A stretch of DNA of 64,000 nucleotides. Source: Microbacterium kyungheense (lineage in GTDB: Bacteria > Actinomycetota > Actinomycetes > Actinomycetales > Microbacteriaceae). Under the pieces are notes generated by a model. That model made no database searches. It was given only the letters and a program-made list of their open reading frames with translations, and was not told where the DNA came from. Positions 52,143 to 63,711 of this stretch are shown one piece after another; within the stretch, counting starts at the first letter, position 1, and every line of letters begins with the position of its first letter. Position numbers and translations under genes: made by a program. The DNA is taken from assembly GCF_006783905.1 (NCBI RefSeq), contig NZ_VFPE01000002.1:620001-684000 (forward strand), in the 5' to 3' direction.

Positions 52143-53864
52143 ATGGCCCGGCCCGATTCACCCGCAGCTGATAACTCCATCGACATCAAGCCCCGCAGCC
52201 GCGTCGTCACCGACGGCATCGAAGCGACGACGTCCCGCGGAATGCTCCGCGCCGTCGGCATGGGCGACGAGGACTGGGACAAGCCCCAGATCGGCATCGC
52301 GTCCAGCTGGAACGAGATCACCCCCTGCAACCTGAGCCTGGACCGGCTCGCGCAGGGCGCCAAGGAGGGCGTGCACGCCGGCGGCGGCTACCCGCTGCAG
52401 TTCGGCACGATCTCGGTGTCGGACGGCATCTCGATGGGCCACGAGGGCATGCACTTCTCGCTCGTCTCGCGCGAGGTCATCGCCGACTCCGTCGAGACCG
52501 TCATCATGGCCGAGCGGCTCGACGGCTCGGTGCTGCTCGCCGGCTGCGACAAGTCGATCCCCGGCATGCTGATGGCCTCCGCCCGGCTCGACCTGTCGAG
52601 CGTCTTCCTGTACGCCGGTTCGATCGCGCCCGGCTGGGTCAAGCTCTCGGACGGCACCGAGAAGGACGTCACGATCATCGACTCGTTCGAGGCCGTCGGC
52701 GCGTGCCTGGCCGGCAAGATGAGCGAGGCCGACCTCAAGCGCATCGAGTGCGCGATCGCGCCCGGCGAGGGCGCGTGCGGCGGCATGTACACCGCCAACA
52801 CGATGGCGTCGGTCGCCGAGGCGCTCGGACTCAGCCTGCCGGGCTCCGCCGCTCCGCCGTCGGCGGACCGCCGCCGCGACTACTTCGCCCACCGCTCGGG
52901 CGAGGCCGTCGTGAACCTGCTGCGCCAGGGCATAACGACCCGCGACATCCTGACGAAGGAGGCGTTCGAGAACGCCATCGCCCTCGCGATGGCGCTCGGC
53001 GGCTCGACCAACGTCGTGCTCCACCTGCTCGCCATCGCGCGCGAGGCCGACGTCGAGCTGAGCCTGCACGACTTCAACCGCATCGGCGACAAGGTGCCGC
53101 ACGTGGCCGACATGAAGCCGTTCGGCAAGTACGTCATGAACGACGTCGATCGCCACGGCGGCATCCCCGTGATCATGAAGGCCATGCTCGACGAGGGCCT
53201 GCTCCACGGCGACGCGCTCACCGTGACCGGCAAGACGCTCGCCGAGAACCTGGCGGACCTGAACCCCGACCCGGTGGACGGCACGGTCATCCACTCGTTC
53301 GACGACCCGATCCACGCCAAGGGCGGCATCACGATCCTCCACGGCTCGATCGCCCCCGAGGGTGCGGTCGTGAAGAGCGCGGGCTTCGACGCCGACGTGT
53401 TCGAGGGTCCCGCCCGCGTGTTCGAGCGCGAGCGCGCCGCCATGGACGCGCTGGAGGCCGGCGAGATCAACGCCGGCGATGTCGTCGTGATCCGCTACGA
53501 GGGCCCCAAGGGCGGCCCGGGCATGCGCGAGATGCTCGCCATCACCGCGGCCATCAAGGGCGCGGGGCTCGGAAAAGATGTACTACTCTTGACGGACGGA
53601 CGATTCTCAGGCGGCACAACCGGCCTGTGCATCGGCCACATAGCACCCGAAGCGGTGGACGCAGGTCCCATCGCCTTCGTGCGCGATGGTGATCTGATAC
53701 GGGTCGATATCGCGGCTCGCACTCTCGACCTACTCGTCGATGAGACCGAGCTGAGCTCCCGCCGCTCTGGCTGGGAGCCGCTTCCCCCGCGCTATACCCG
53801 TGGCGTCCTTGCCAAGTACTCCCGTCTCGTGCGCTCCGCTGCGGAGGGCGCGACGACCGGTTGA
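52143..53864 (+). CDS. ilvD: dihydroxy-acid dehydratase
   Basis: A 573-residue Fe-S enzyme that makes the branched-chain 2-oxo acids for valine, isoleucine and (via KIV) leucine and pantothenate. Cluster/active-site Cys residues are in [13 protein letters not shown] and [26 protein letters not shown]-like and [20 protein letters not shown] segments are conserved. From codon 477 (53571) to the end, codon choice changes sharply: AAA, GTA, CTA, ATA, TCA, ACA and GCA appear, which are nearly absent from the first 476 codons and from ilvB downstream, yet the protein remains conserved. This suggests a recombined 3' segment. The leaderless start follows TAGACT. Confidence 0.94.
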   Translation: MARPDSPAADNSIDIKPRSRVVTDGIEATTSRGMLRAVGMGDEDWDKPQIGIASSWNEITPCNLSLDRLAQGAKEGVHAGGGYPLQFGTISVSDGISMGHEGMHFSLVSREVIADSVETVIMAERLDGSVLLAGCDKSIPGMLMASARLDLSSVFLYAGSIAPGWVKLSDGTEKDVTIIDSFEAVGACLAGKMSEADLKRIECAIAPGEGACGGMYTANTMASVAEALGLSLPGSAAPPSADRRRDYFAHRSGEAVVNLLRQGITTRDILTKEAFENAIALAMALGGSTNVVLHLLAIAREADVELSLHDFNRIGDKVPHVADMKPFGKYVMNDVDRHGGIPVIMKAMLDEGLLHGDALTVTGKTLAENLADLNPDPVDGTVIHSFDDPIHAKGGITILHGSIAPEGAVVKSAGFDADVFEGPARVFERERAAMDALEAGEINAGDVVVIRYEGPKGGPGMREMLAITAAIKGAGLGKDVLLLTDGRFSGGTTGLCIGHIAPEAVDAGPIAFVRDGDLIRVDIAARTLDLLVDETELSSRRSGWEPLPPRYTRGVLAKYSRLVRSAAEGATTG

Positions 53865-53911
53865 GTGCTGGCTTCCGACATCCCCTCCGACAGGAATCAG
53901 AGGATCCCTTC

Positions 53912-55714
53912 ATGTCAGCCGACACCGCCGCCATTCCGCGGCCGCCAGCCCGCACCGCTTCGACGCCCGTGCTCACGGGCGCGGAGGCGGTCGTCCGTTC
54001 CCTCGATCTGCTGGGGGTGACCGACGTCTTCGGTCTTCCCGGCGGCGCGATCATGCCCGTGTACGACCCGCTCATGGACGATGAGTCGGTCCGCCACATC
54101 CTCGTCCGGCACGAGCAGGGTGCGGGCCACGCCGCGGAGGGCTATGCCGCGGCGTCCGGACGCGTCGGCGTCGCGATCGCGACGTCCGGCCCCGGCGCGA
54201 CGAACCTCGTGACCGCGATCGCGGACGCGTACATGGACTCCGTCCCGATCGTGTGCATCACGGGCCAGGTCTTCTCGACCCTCATGGGGACGGATGCCTT
54301 CCAGGAGGCCGACATCGTCGGCATCACGATGCCGATCACGAAGCACTCCTTCCTCGTGAAGCGTGCGGAAGACATCCCCGGGGCGATCGCCGCCGCGTTC
54401 GAGATCGCCGCGACGGGCCGTCCGGGCCCGGTGCTGGTGGACATCACGAAGGACGCGCAGCAGGCTGAGGCGCCCTTCGTGTGGCCGCCGAAGATCGATC
54501 TGCCCGGGTACCGCCCGGTGACGAAGGCGCACGGCAAGCAGATCCAGGCGGCCGCGCAGCTGATCGCCGAGGCCAGGAAGCCGGTCCTGTACGTCGGCGG
54601 CGGTGTCATCCGCGCGCAGGCGTCGGACGAGCTCCGCACGCTCGCCGAGGCGACCGGCGCCCCCGTGGTGACCACGCTGATGGCGCGCGGCGCGTTCCCC
54701 GACTCGCACGCGCAGCACCTCGGCATGCCGGGCATGCACGGCACCGTGCCGGCCGTGCTGGCGCTGCAGGAGTCGGATCTGATCGTGGCACTCGGCGCGC
54801 GCTTCGACGACCGCGTCACGGGCAAGGCGTCGCTGTTCGCACCGCACGCCAAGGTGGTGCACGTCGACATCGACCCCGCCGAGATCTCGAAGATCCGCAC
54901 GGCCGACGTGCCGATCGTGGGCGACCTGAAGGACGTCCTCGTCGACCTGGACGCGGCGTACCGCGTCGCGGCGGCGGAGACGACGGCCGACATCACCGAG
55001 TGGTGGTCGTTCCTCGACGGCCTGCGTGACGAGTTCCCCCTCGGGTACTCGCAGCCCACCGACGGCCTGATGTCGCCGCAGTACGTGATCCAGCGCATCG
55101 GCGAGCTGACCGGTCCCGAGGGCATCTACGCCGCGGGCGTGGGCCAGCACCAGATGTGGGCCGCGCAGTTCATCAAGTACGAGCGGCCCAATGCCTGGCT
55201 GAACTCGGGCGGCGCGGGAACGATGGGCTACTCGGTGCCGGCCGCCATGGGCGCGAAGGTCGCCGAACCCGACCGCGTGGTGTGGGCGATCGACGGCGAC
55301 GGATGCTTCCAGATGACCAATCAGGAGCTCGCCACCTGCGCGATCAACAACATCCCGATCAAGGTCGCGATCATCAACAACTCGTCGCTGGGCATGGTGC
55401 GGCAGTGGCAGACGCTGTTCTACGACGGACGCCACTCCAACACGGACCTCAACACCGGCCACGGCACGGTCCGCATCCCCGACTTCGTCAAGCTCGCCGA
55501 GGCCTACGGATGCCTCGCGCTGCGCGTCGAGAAGGAGGAGGACGTGGATGCCGCGATCAAGACCGCACTGGAGACGAACGACCGGCCGGTCGTGATCGAC
55601 TTCGTGGTGAGCGCCGACGCCATGGTGTGGCCGATGGTGCCGCAGGGCGTCAGCAACAGCTACGTCCAGTACGCGCGGGACCACTCGCCCGCCTTCGCAG
55701 AGCAGGAGGACTGA
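53912..55714 (+). CDS. ilvB: acetolactate synthase large subunit
   Basis: A 600-residue thiamine-diphosphate enzyme. ATG 53912 is preceded by AGAGGA; an upstream in-frame ATG at 53861 would overlap ilvD and lacks a better RBS. The catalytic Glu is in [16 protein letters not shown]; the ThDP/Mg motif is [22 protein letters not shown]-site segments are also present. It condenses two pyruvates, or pyruvate with 2-oxobutyrate, and works with IlvN. Confidence 0.95.
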   Translation: MSADTAAIPRPPARTASTPVLTGAEAVVRSLDLLGVTDVFGLPGGAIMPVYDPLMDDESVRHILVRHEQGAGHAAEGYAAASGRVGVAIATSGPGATNLVTAIADAYMDSVPIVCITGQVFSTLMGTDAFQEADIVGITMPITKHSFLVKRAEDIPGAIAAAFEIAATGRPGPVLVDITKDAQQAEAPFVWPPKIDLPGYRPVTKAHGKQIQAAAQLIAEARKPVLYVGGGVIRAQASDELRTLAEATGAPVVTTLMARGAFPDSHAQHLGMPGMHGTVPAVLALQESDLIVALGARFDDRVTGKASLFAPHAKVVHVDIDPAEISKIRTADVPIVGDLKDVLVDLDAAYRVAAAETTADITEWWSFLDGLRDEFPLGYSQPTDGLMSPQYVIQRIGELTGPEGIYAAGVGQHQMWAAQFIKYERPNAWLNSGGAGTMGYSVPAAMGAKVAEPDRVVWAIDGDGCFQMTNQELATCAINNIPIKVAIINNSSLGMVRQWQTLFYDGRHSNTDLNTGHGTVRIPDFVKLAEAYGCLALRVEKEEDVDAAIKTALETNDRPVVIDFVVSADAMVWPMVPQGVSNSYVQYARDHSPAFAEQED

Positions 55715-55717
55715 GAC

Positions 55718-56227
55718 ATGACGAGTCACGTGCTGAGCCTCCTCGTCGAGGACAAGCCGGGTCTGCTGACCCGCGTCGCCGGACTGTTCGCCCGCCGCGG
55801 GTTCAACATCGAGTCGCTCGCGGTGGGTGTGACCGAGGTGCCGGGCCTCTCGCGCATCACGGTGGTCGTGGACGTCGACGAGCTGCCCCTGGAGCAGGTC
55901 ACGAAGCAGCTCAACAAGCTGATCAACGTGATCAAGATCGTCGAGCTCGACCCGGCAGGGTCGGTGCAGCGCGAGCACATGCTCATCAAGGTGCGCGCCG
56001 ACAACCAGACCCGCTCCAACGTGCTGGAGGTCGTGAACCTCTTCCGTGCGCAGATCGTCGACTACGCCCCGGACGCGCTCGTGGTCGAGGTGACCGGCGA
56101 CAAGGGCAAGGTCGAGGCCTTCCTGCGCGCCCTCGAGCCGTTCGGCATCAAGGAGCTGGCCCAGTCGGGCCTCGTCGCGATCGGTCGCGGCGGAAAGAGC
56201 ATCACCGAGCGCGTGCTGCGCGGCTGA
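55718..56227 (+). CDS. ilvN: acetolactate synthase small (regulatory) subunit
   Basis: A 169-residue protein with an N-terminal ACT domain (HVLSLLVEDKPGLLTRVAGL, RRGFNIESLAVGVTE) that mediates valine feedback inhibition, and the C-terminal stimulatory domain. It lies three bases after ilvB and is certainly cotranscribed. Confidence 0.96.
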   Translation: MTSHVLSLLVEDKPGLLTRVAGLFARRGFNIESLAVGVTEVPGLSRITVVVDVDELPLEQVTKQLNKLINVIKIVELDPAGSVQREHMLIKVRADNQTRSNVLEVVNLFRAQIVDYAPDALVVEVTGDKGKVEAFLRALEPFGIKELAQSGLVAIGRGGKSITERVLRG

Positions 56228-57319
<1,092 letters not shown>

Positions 57320-57332
57320 CCCGAACGCTGTC

Positions 57333-57372
57333 CAGAAGGCCCGGCTCCCGTCCGCGGGGGCCGGGTCTTCTG
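57333..57372 (+). terminator. terminator of the ilv operon
   Basis: CAGAAGGCCCGGC (57333-57345) pairs with GCCGGGTCTTCTG (57360-57372), with one G-U pair, around a GC-rich loop; 14 bp after the ilvC stop. Confidence 0.75.
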
Positions 57373-57472
57373 CGTGTCACCAGGTGTTCGCGGATTGCTG
57401 AGAGTTTCCTCATCGTCGACCTCTTGTCGCGGGCGGCCCGCGCGTGGTGTGATCCTCGCCATGGGAGAACAC

Positions 57473-59308
57473 ATGCCTGACCACGCATCCGACGACCTCA
57501 CCCCGCTCACGGATGACCCACCGCGGTCCGGCATCAGCCGCCGCACCCTGCTCGTCGGCGCCTCGGCGGCGAGCGTGCTCGCGGCCGCCGGCTGGGGAGC
57601 CGCCCCGAAGGCGGTCGCCGCGCCGGGCGAGAAGGTCGTCAAGATCGCGATCATGGGCACGTCCGACATCCACTCGAACGCGCTCAACTGGGACTACTAC
57701 AAGGACGCCGCTTACACCGACAGCGCGAAGAACTCGATCGGCCTGGCCCGCGTGTCGAGCCTGGTCAACCAGGTGCGCGCCGACGTCGGCCGCGAGCGCA
57801 CCCTGCTGTTCGACGCGGGCGACACGATCCAGGGAACGCCCCTCGGGTTCTACTACGCGACGGTCGAGCCGGTGACGACCACCGGCGCGATCCACCCGAT
57901 GGCGGCGCAGTTCAACGCGATCGGCTACGACGCCGTCGCGCTCGGCAACCACGAGTTCAACTACGGGCTCGACTTCCTCGACAACTGGATCTCGCAGCTG
58001 GACGCTCCGGCGCTGGCGGCGAACGCCGTGTACGCGGGCACGACGGTGCCGCGATTCGAGCCGTTCGTCATCAAGAACATGCACGCGGGTCCCGGGCTGC
58101 CCGCGATCCGCGTCGGCGTCCTCGGCCTCACCAACCCCGGTGTCGTCATCTGGGACAAGGCGAACGTCAGCGGCCGCGTGGACGTGCTCGACGTCGTCGA
58201 GACGGCGGCGCGCTGGGTGCCGGTGATGCGCCGCCGCGGCGTCGACGTGATCGTGGTGAGCGTGCACGCCGGCGACAGCGGCCTGTCGTCGTACGGGAGC
58301 GATCTGCCCGTCGAGAACGCGGCCGGGCTCCTGGCCGAGCAGGTGCCGGACATCGATGTGATCCTGTTCGGACACGCGCATCTGGACAAGCCCGAGGTCT
58401 TCGTCACGAACACGCAGACGGGTCAGCAGGTGGTCATGAGCGAGCCGGCCAAATGGGGGCAGCGGCTCAGCGTCTTCGATCTCGACCTCGCGTTCTCGCG
58501 GGGGACGTGGAAGGTGGTCTCGAAGTCCGCCCACTCCGTCAACGCGAACACGGTCGAGGACGACCCCGCGCTGGTGGCGGTCGTGAAGGCGCAGCACGAC
58601 GCGGTCGTCGCCTACGTGAACACCGCGGTCGCGACCTCCACCGAGGTGCTCTCGGCGGCGGAGTCGTGCTGGAAGGACACCGCGATCCTCGACTACGTGA
58701 ACCACGTGCAGGTCGAGACCGTCACGCAGGCGATCGCGGGCACGCCCGAGGCATCCCTCCCGGTCATCTCGATCGCGGCGCCCTTCAACCGCGCGGCCAC
58801 CTTCCCGGCCGGCCAGGTGACGATCAAGGATGTGGCCGGGCTCTACATCTACGACAACACGCTCATGGCCTCCGTCCTCACCGGCGCGCAGATCAAGGAC
58901 TACCTCGAGTACTCGGCGAAGTACTTCCAGAAGGTCGCGCCCGATGCGCCGGTCGTGCCCGAGACGTGGACGAACGCGCTGAACACGCCCGACTACAACT
59001 ACGACCAGTTCTCGGGTGTGACCTACGACGTCGACATCTCACAGGATCAGGGATTCCGCATCCTGAACCTCGCCTACGGAGGCGTCGCCGTGGCGCCCGA
59101 CCAGCAGTTCGTCGTCGCGGTCAACAACTACCGCCAGTCCGGCGGCGGCGGGTTCCCGCACATCGCCACGGCACCGGTCGTGTACAACGCTCAGGTCGCG
59201 ATCCGCGAGGCGATCGTCGCGTTCGCGTCGGCGGCGGGCGAGATCGACCCGGCCGACTTCCACGTCGTGAACTGGCAGCTGGTGCGGGCGGGCACGCCGG
59301 TCTTCTAG
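57473..59308 (+). CDS. secreted bifunctional metallophosphatase/5'-nucleotidase (UshA/CpdB-like)
   Basis: A 611-residue protein with a Tat-type signal (SGISRRTLLVGASAASVLAA). The metallophosphatase domain shows GTSDIHSNALNW, LLFDAGDTIQGT, LGNHEFNYGLDFL and FGHAHLDKP; the C-terminal nucleotide-binding domain carries VTIKDVAGLYIYDNTLMA and the FPHIATAPVVYN-like stacking region. It probably degrades extracellular nucleotides or cyclic phosphates to recover phosphate and nucleosides. I chose ATG 57473 because GGGAGA precedes it; ATG 57461 lies in frame too. Its stop TAG shares CTAG with the stop of the convergent regulator gene. Confidence 0.88.
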   Translation: MPDHASDDLTPLTDDPPRSGISRRTLLVGASAASVLAAAGWGAAPKAVAAPGEKVVKIAIMGTSDIHSNALNWDYYKDAAYTDSAKNSIGLARVSSLVNQVRADVGRERTLLFDAGDTIQGTPLGFYYATVEPVTTTGAIHPMAAQFNAIGYDAVALGNHEFNYGLDFLDNWISQLDAPALAANAVYAGTTVPRFEPFVIKNMHAGPGLPAIRVGVLGLTNPGVVIWDKANVSGRVDVLDVVETAARWVPVMRRRGVDVIVVSVHAGDSGLSSYGSDLPVENAAGLLAEQVPDIDVILFGHAHLDKPEVFVTNTQTGQQVVMSEPAKWGQRLSVFDLDLAFSRGTWKVVSKSAHSVNANTVEDDPALVAVVKAQHDAVVAYVNTAVATSTEVLSAAESCWKDTAILDYVNHVQVETVTQAIAGTPEASLPVISIAAPFNRAATFPAGQVTIKDVAGLYIYDNTLMASVLTGAQIKDYLEYSAKYFQKVAPDAPVVPETWTNALNTPDYNYDQFSGVTYDVDISQDQGFRILNLAYGGVAVAPDQQFVVAVNNYRQSGGGGFPHIATAPVVYNAQVAIREAIVAFASAAGEIDPADFHVVNWQLVRAGTPVF

Positions 59309-62300
59309 CCGGTCGCCAGGGGAGCGAGCACGCCCTCACAGAGCGGGTGCTGCGCGCCCAGATCGCCGAGGTGCGTCTGCCACTCGTCGGCCGTGGGTTC
59401 ACGGCCGGCGAGCCGGCAGGCGGCCCCCAGCTGCGCATCCGGCGACAGACGCCACACGATCACCCCGTCCCTGCCGGCCAGCGCCAACGCCGAACCGTCG
59501 CCCGCCAGCGAGGACCTGCCCGGCCCCGGCGTGGCGAGCCGATCGCCCAGCGCGAGTCCGCCGACGTTGTCGTACAGCGCCGCGATACCGGGACCCTGGT
59601 TGAAGAACAGGATCGTCCGGGCGTCGTGGGACGCCGAATAGGCGAGGATCCCTCCGATCGAAATGGGAACGCCGCTGAGCCGGGCGAAGTCCTCGTCGAA
59701 CCGGCTCACGCTCTGCAGATTCGACGCGATGATCTCGCCGTCCGGAAGTGCGATCGATGAGACATATGTGGCCAGCCCCGTGTCGCGGAGGGCGCCGGAG
59801 GCCGCGTCGTAGACGCTCGTCTCGGCCTGGCTCTGCGCGTCGGAGATGTACGTGACGACGATGCGTTCGCCGTCGGCCGTGTCACCGGCCGTGAGGATCC
59901 AGTCTGGCGCGTGGACGGGTGGACCGACGGGTGCGAGCGTGGCCACGTCGATCGGCACCACATCGTTGTCGGGCCGGAGCACCGCCAGGAGCCGGCCGTC
60001 GACCGCGGAGGGGAAGACATCCTGCGTCTCGGGTGGCAGCTGGTGCGGGACGAAGCGGCCGGTGGCGACATCGATGACGTGTGGGGTGAAGTGCTCGACG
60101 TCGTCGGCGTCGACGACGGACGACCACGTGAGCACGTGCTCGTCGCCGAGCCATCTCAGACCCACCAGCACACCTTCATAGGGATCGATGATGTCATCGG
60201 GGATGCGCAGCAGAGGCTGATCCGTCGCGACATCCCAGACCGCGAACGCCGGCGGGGTCGCCTCATCGGTCCAGTTGCGCAGCGCCTCGACGAGGATCCG
60301 CTTCCCGTCTTCGTCCAGCCCCCCGTCCGGGGTGTAGCCCTGGGCGATCAGCCGGCTCGACGGTCCCGCTCCGTCGAGACGGAGATGTCCGACCGCGGGG
60401 GCGATCGCGCTCAGCAGCAGGAGCTCGTGCCCGCCGTCCACGAAGGCGAGGTCGCCGGAACCGCCGAGCTGATACGACGTCGGCGCGAGGACGCGCTCGC
60501 CCGTCGACAGGCGCCACGCCTGCACGGTGCCGGTCTCGTCGCCGCACGCCACGACGTCGCTGAGCGACGACGCCGCCAGGCGCGTGCATTCGTCCGGGCG
60601 TTCGTCCGGGCGATGCCAGAGCTCGGTGCCGGCGGCATCCCAGACCGACACGCCCGACGCGCCCATCGACGCGACGAGCCCGCCGGCGGTGACGACCACC
60701 GCCCATCCGACGAAGCCGGGACGACCCGGAAAGCTGGACTGCACCGTCATCGCGGCGGGGTCGACGACGTCGATGACGCCGTCGGCGGTGCCGACGATGA
60801 CGCGGCCGTCGGGGAGGAAAGCCGAAGTCGCCAGCGTTCCCTCGTCGACATCCCCCGTGGCGAGCCCGGCGAGCGTGCGCACGGCCCCCGTGTCGCGATC
60901 GACGACGGCGAGCGTCCCCGGCGTGGCCCAGGTCGCGTACCGGCCGTCAGCGGTCAGCGTGAACATCTCGCTGCGGACGTCCACCGGGATGGGCGCGCCG
61001 TGCGGGCGGCCCGTGGCGGTGTCGAAGAAGTGCATCACCTCTTCGTCGTCGTCGACGAGGCCGAGGTCGTTCCTGCGGTGCTGCAGCACGGCGATCGTCG
61101 AGCCGTCCGCGCTCACGCGCACCCAGGGGCGCACCACGTCGTCGCTCGCCACCAGGTCGTCGGTGATGCGGCGCTTGACCGTGCCGGACGTGCCGTCATA
61201 CACGCTGAGCGTGGTGCCGCGCGCCACGGCGAGTTCGTCGGTGCCGGGGATGGGGGCGATCCCGGCGCGCCAGTCGATCCCATCCAGATACGTGATCCCC
61301 GTGACGGCGCCGGCACCGGTCAGCGTGCTCATCAGCGCGGCACGGCTGCGCACGTCGTCGGGCCAGCGGCGGGCGGCGGCGACCGCCATGAGCGCCGCGA
61401 TGTCGCGGTTGGTGGGTCGCAGCGAGACCGACCGGGCCGTGACCGCCTCGATCAGGCGGTCCTCGGCGGACGCCGCCGCGTCTGCTGCCGACGTGGCCGC
61501 CTCGCGGCCGCGCACCGCGGCGACGCCGCCTGACACGAGCGCGACGATCAGCAGGACGGCGGCGCCCGCGAGGGCTCCGCGCAGCCGGCGGTTGCTGCGT
61601 GCCTCGTGCGCGGCCTGGTCGGCCAGAGCGCGCATCTCGTTCTGCTCGCGCGCGGTCGAGGCCTCGACGAGCGCGCGTTCGGACTCGGTGAGATCAGGAT
61701 GGGATGCCTCGACCCACTCGACCGCGGCCTGCAGGCGCGCACCGCGCAGCAGATCCTCATCGCGTCGTCCGTCGGAGTCCCACACTTCGGCGGTCGTGGC
61801 GACCAGGGCCATCACGCGCGCGTTCGCGGCGTCCCGCTCGAGCCACCCGTCCAGCCGCGGCCAGGCGCCTGCGACGGCTTCGTGCGCGACCATGACGCGG
61901 TCGCCGTCGACCGTGAGCAGGCGCGCCGCGACGAGCCGGTCGAGCACCCGCCGACGGGTCGGGTCGGCGATCAGCGGCTCGAGGTGTGCGATGCGGCGCA
62001 CCGATGCGCCGTCCGGCCCGCGCTGCACGAGCCGCAGCATCAGCGCGCGGCAGGCGTCGGCCTCGTCCGGCTCGAACGAGCGGTAGAGCGTCTCAGCCGA
62101 CTGTGCGATGGCGCCGGCGATCCCGCCTGACGCCTCGTAACCGGCCACCGTGAGGGTCGCGCCCTCGCGGCGCAGCCACGTCTCGACCAGGGCGTGCGAG
62201 ACATGGGGGAGCGTCGCACGCCGATCGCCGGCATCCCTCATGATCACTTCGACCAGCCCCGGTTCCAGCCGCAGCCCGGCGCGAGCAGCGGGCCGCTCGA

Positions 62301-63552
62301 TGGCCGCGCGAAGGCCCTCGACCGAGAGCGGCCCGAGGGCGTACACCCCGCCGCCGACGGCCGCGCCGATGCGGGGGAGGCCGGTGGCCCGATCGAGGAA
62401 GTCGCTGCGGAGGGTCATCAGCACGGTCGCGCCGCCGGCGAGCGCGTCGGCGACGATGGCGCACAACTCGTCGCGCTCCGGCGGGTCGAGCTGGAACACC
62501 GCCTCGGACTGGTCGATGACGATCACGTCCGCGACGCCGCGCCTCGACATCCGCGCCCGCAGCTCGACCGCGGTGTCGCGGCCCGCCGCCACGACGGCGA
62601 GGCGTCGTCCCTCTGCGATGCGGGGGACGACGCCCGCGAGGACGAGCGACGACTTGCCCGAGCCGGACGCGCCCACGACGGTGGTCAGCGAGCCGGGCCG
62701 CGCGCGGTCGCGGATCGCGGCGATGTCGGACTCGCGGCCGAAGAACTCATCCGCGTCGGCGGACGAGAACGCCGACAGCCCGCGATACGGGCAGCTGTCA
62801 CTGACCCGGTGCAGTGTCCGCACCGCCGCGAGCGCCGGATCCTGCTGCAGCATCGCAGCCTCCAGCGTCCGCAGGCGTTCGCCGAGGTCGATCCCCAGCT
62901 CGTCCGCCAGCCGCTCGCGCGCGGCGCGCACGGTCGCCAGCGCCTCGGCCTGACGCCCGGCCCGGTAGTTGGCCATCGCGAGGACGGCCCAGCGGTTCTC
63001 ACGCAGCGGGCGCGCCCTCACGAGGCGCTCGGCGTCGGCGATGACGGCGCGGTGCTCGCCATCGGCCAACCGTGCCTCGAGCAGCTCCTCCTCCGCGCTG
63101 TCGCGGATCTCGGCGAGCCGTTCCGACTCGACGGCTGCCGGCTCCCAGTCGGCGAGCTCGGGGTACGGCCGCCCCCGCCACAGCGCCAGCGCACGACGGT
63201 ACGCGTCGATCGCGCGGTCGTGCTCCTCGTGGAGCGACTGCAGCCGGGCGGCGGACACGAGCCGCTCGAACTCGAACGCGTCGATCGTCGCGGGGTCGAT
63301 TCCGAGCGCGTACTCCGATCCCCGGGTGACCACTGCCGCCGCTCCGAGGCCGGAGCGGATGCGGGCGACCGAGGTCTTCACCTGCTGAGGCCAGGTGCGC
63401 GGCGGAGCCTCGCCCCAGTACGCCTCGGCGAGCTCGCCGGGCGCGACGGCGCGTCCCGCGCACACGATCAGTGCGGCGAGCACCGCCCGCTCCCGCGGGC
63501 TCAGGGCGTGCTCGTTCCCCGTATCGAGCGGCCCCAGCACCCTGATGGCCAT
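59305..63552 (-). CDS. SARP (BTAD)-nSTAND NTPase-membrane-beta-propeller regulator
   Basis: A 1,415-residue fusion. Residues 1-95 form an OmpR-like winged helix and 96-245 the bacterial transcriptional activation domain (BTAD) of SARP regulators (RALALWRGRPYPELADWEPA; LADELGIDLGERLRTLEAAM). Residues about 255-640 form an nSTAND NTPase: CPYRGLSAFSSADADEFFGR, Walker [10 protein letters not shown] at 294-302, Walker B VIVIDQSE with Asp347. A single membrane segment follows (GALAGAAVLLIVALVSGGVA), then a coiled linker and 600 residues of WD40-type beta-propeller repeats. The propeller would lie outside the cell and the DNA-binding part inside, making this a membrane-bound one-component sensor. 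It is divergent from a mini-peptide gene and faces heptamer repeats. No Shine-Dalgarno precedes ATG 63552. Confidence 0.9.
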   Translation of the reverse strand: MAIRVLGPLDTGNEHALSPRERAVLAALIVCAGRAVAPGELAEAYWGEAPPRTWPQQVKTSVARIRSGLGAAAVVTRGSEYALGIDPATIDAFEFERLVSAARLQSLHEEHDRAIDAYRRALALWRGRPYPELADWEPAAVESERLAEIRDSAEEELLEARLADGEHRAVIADAERLVRARPLRENRWAVLAMANYRAGRQAEALATVRAARERLADELGIDLGERLRTLEAAMLQQDPALAAVRTLHRVSDSCPYRGLSAFSSADADEFFGRESDIAAIRDRARPGSLTTVVGASGSGKSSLVLAGVVPRIAEGRRLAVVAAGRDTAVELRARMSRRGVADVIVIDQSEAVFQLDPPERDELCAIVADALAGGATVLMTLRSDFLDRATGLPRIGAAVGGGVYALGPLSVEGLRAAIERPAARAGLRLEPGLVEVIMRDAGDRRATLPHVSHALVETWLRREGATLTVAGYEASGGIAGAIAQSAETLYRSFEPDEADACRALMLRLVQRGPDGASVRRIAHLEPLIADPTRRRVLDRLVAARLLTVDGDRVMVAHEAVAGAWPRLDGWLERDAANARVMALVATTAEVWDSDGRRDEDLLRGARLQAAVEWVEASHPDLTESERALVEASTAREQNEMRALADQAAHEARSNRRLRGALAGAAVLLIVALVSGGVAAVRGREAATSAADAAASAEDRLIEAVTARSVSLRPTNRDIAALMAVAAARRWPDDVRSRAALMSTLTGAGAVTGITYLDGIDWRAGIAPIPGTDELAVARGTTLSVYDGTSGTVKRRITDDLVASDDVVRPWVRVSADGSTIAVLQHRRNDLGLVDDDEEVMHFFDTATGRPHGAPIPVDVRSEMFTLTADGRYATWATPGTLAVVDRDTGAVRTLAGLATGDVDEGTLATSAFLPDGRVIVGTADGVIDVVDPAAMTVQSSFPGRPGFVGWAVVVTAGGLVASMGASGVSVWDAAGTELWHRPDERPDECTRLAASSLSDVVACGDETGTVQAWRLSTGERVLAPTSYQLGGSGDLAFVDGGHELLLLSAIAPAVGHLRLDGAGPSSRLIAQGYTPDGGLDEDGKRILVEALRNWTDEATPPAFAVWDVATDQPLLRIPDDIIDPYEGVLVGLRWLGDEHVLTWSSVVDADDVEHFTPHVIDVATGRFVPHQLPPETQDVFPSAVDGRLLAVLRPDNDVVPIDVATLAPVGPPVHAPDWILTAGDTADGERIVVTYISDAQSQAETSVYDAASGALRDTGLATYVSSIALPDGEIIASNLQSVSRFDEDFARLSGVPISIGGILAYSASHDARTILFFNQGPGIAALYDNVGGLALGDRLATPGPGRSSLAGDGSALALAGRDGVIVWRLSPDAQLGAACRLAGREPTADEWQTHLGDLGAQHPLCEGVLAPLATG

Positions 63553-63604
63553 GCAGAAAGTGTGGGATGCCCCGGGCGCTGCGTCAACGGGCGCACCCGG
63601 CGAC

Positions 63605-63644
63605 GAGTACCGGATGAGTACCGCGGGGTCCGCGGACGGATACC
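63605..63644. promoter_or_regulatory. heptamer direct repeats at 11-bp spacing, candidate SARP operator
   Basis: GAGTACC at 63605-63611 and 63616-63622 and GGATACC at 63638-63644 lie in register at multiples of 11 bp (the 63627 position is degenerate). SARP activators bind heptamer direct repeats with 11-bp spacing. The block sits between the SARP-nSTAND gene and the divergent mini-peptide gene. Confidence 0.5.
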
Positions 63645-63711
63645 GGCGCCGGCGAACCTCGGATCACGGCATCGCGGAGGGGCCGCTGCCGTCCAGGGAA
63701 AGGAAGCCATC

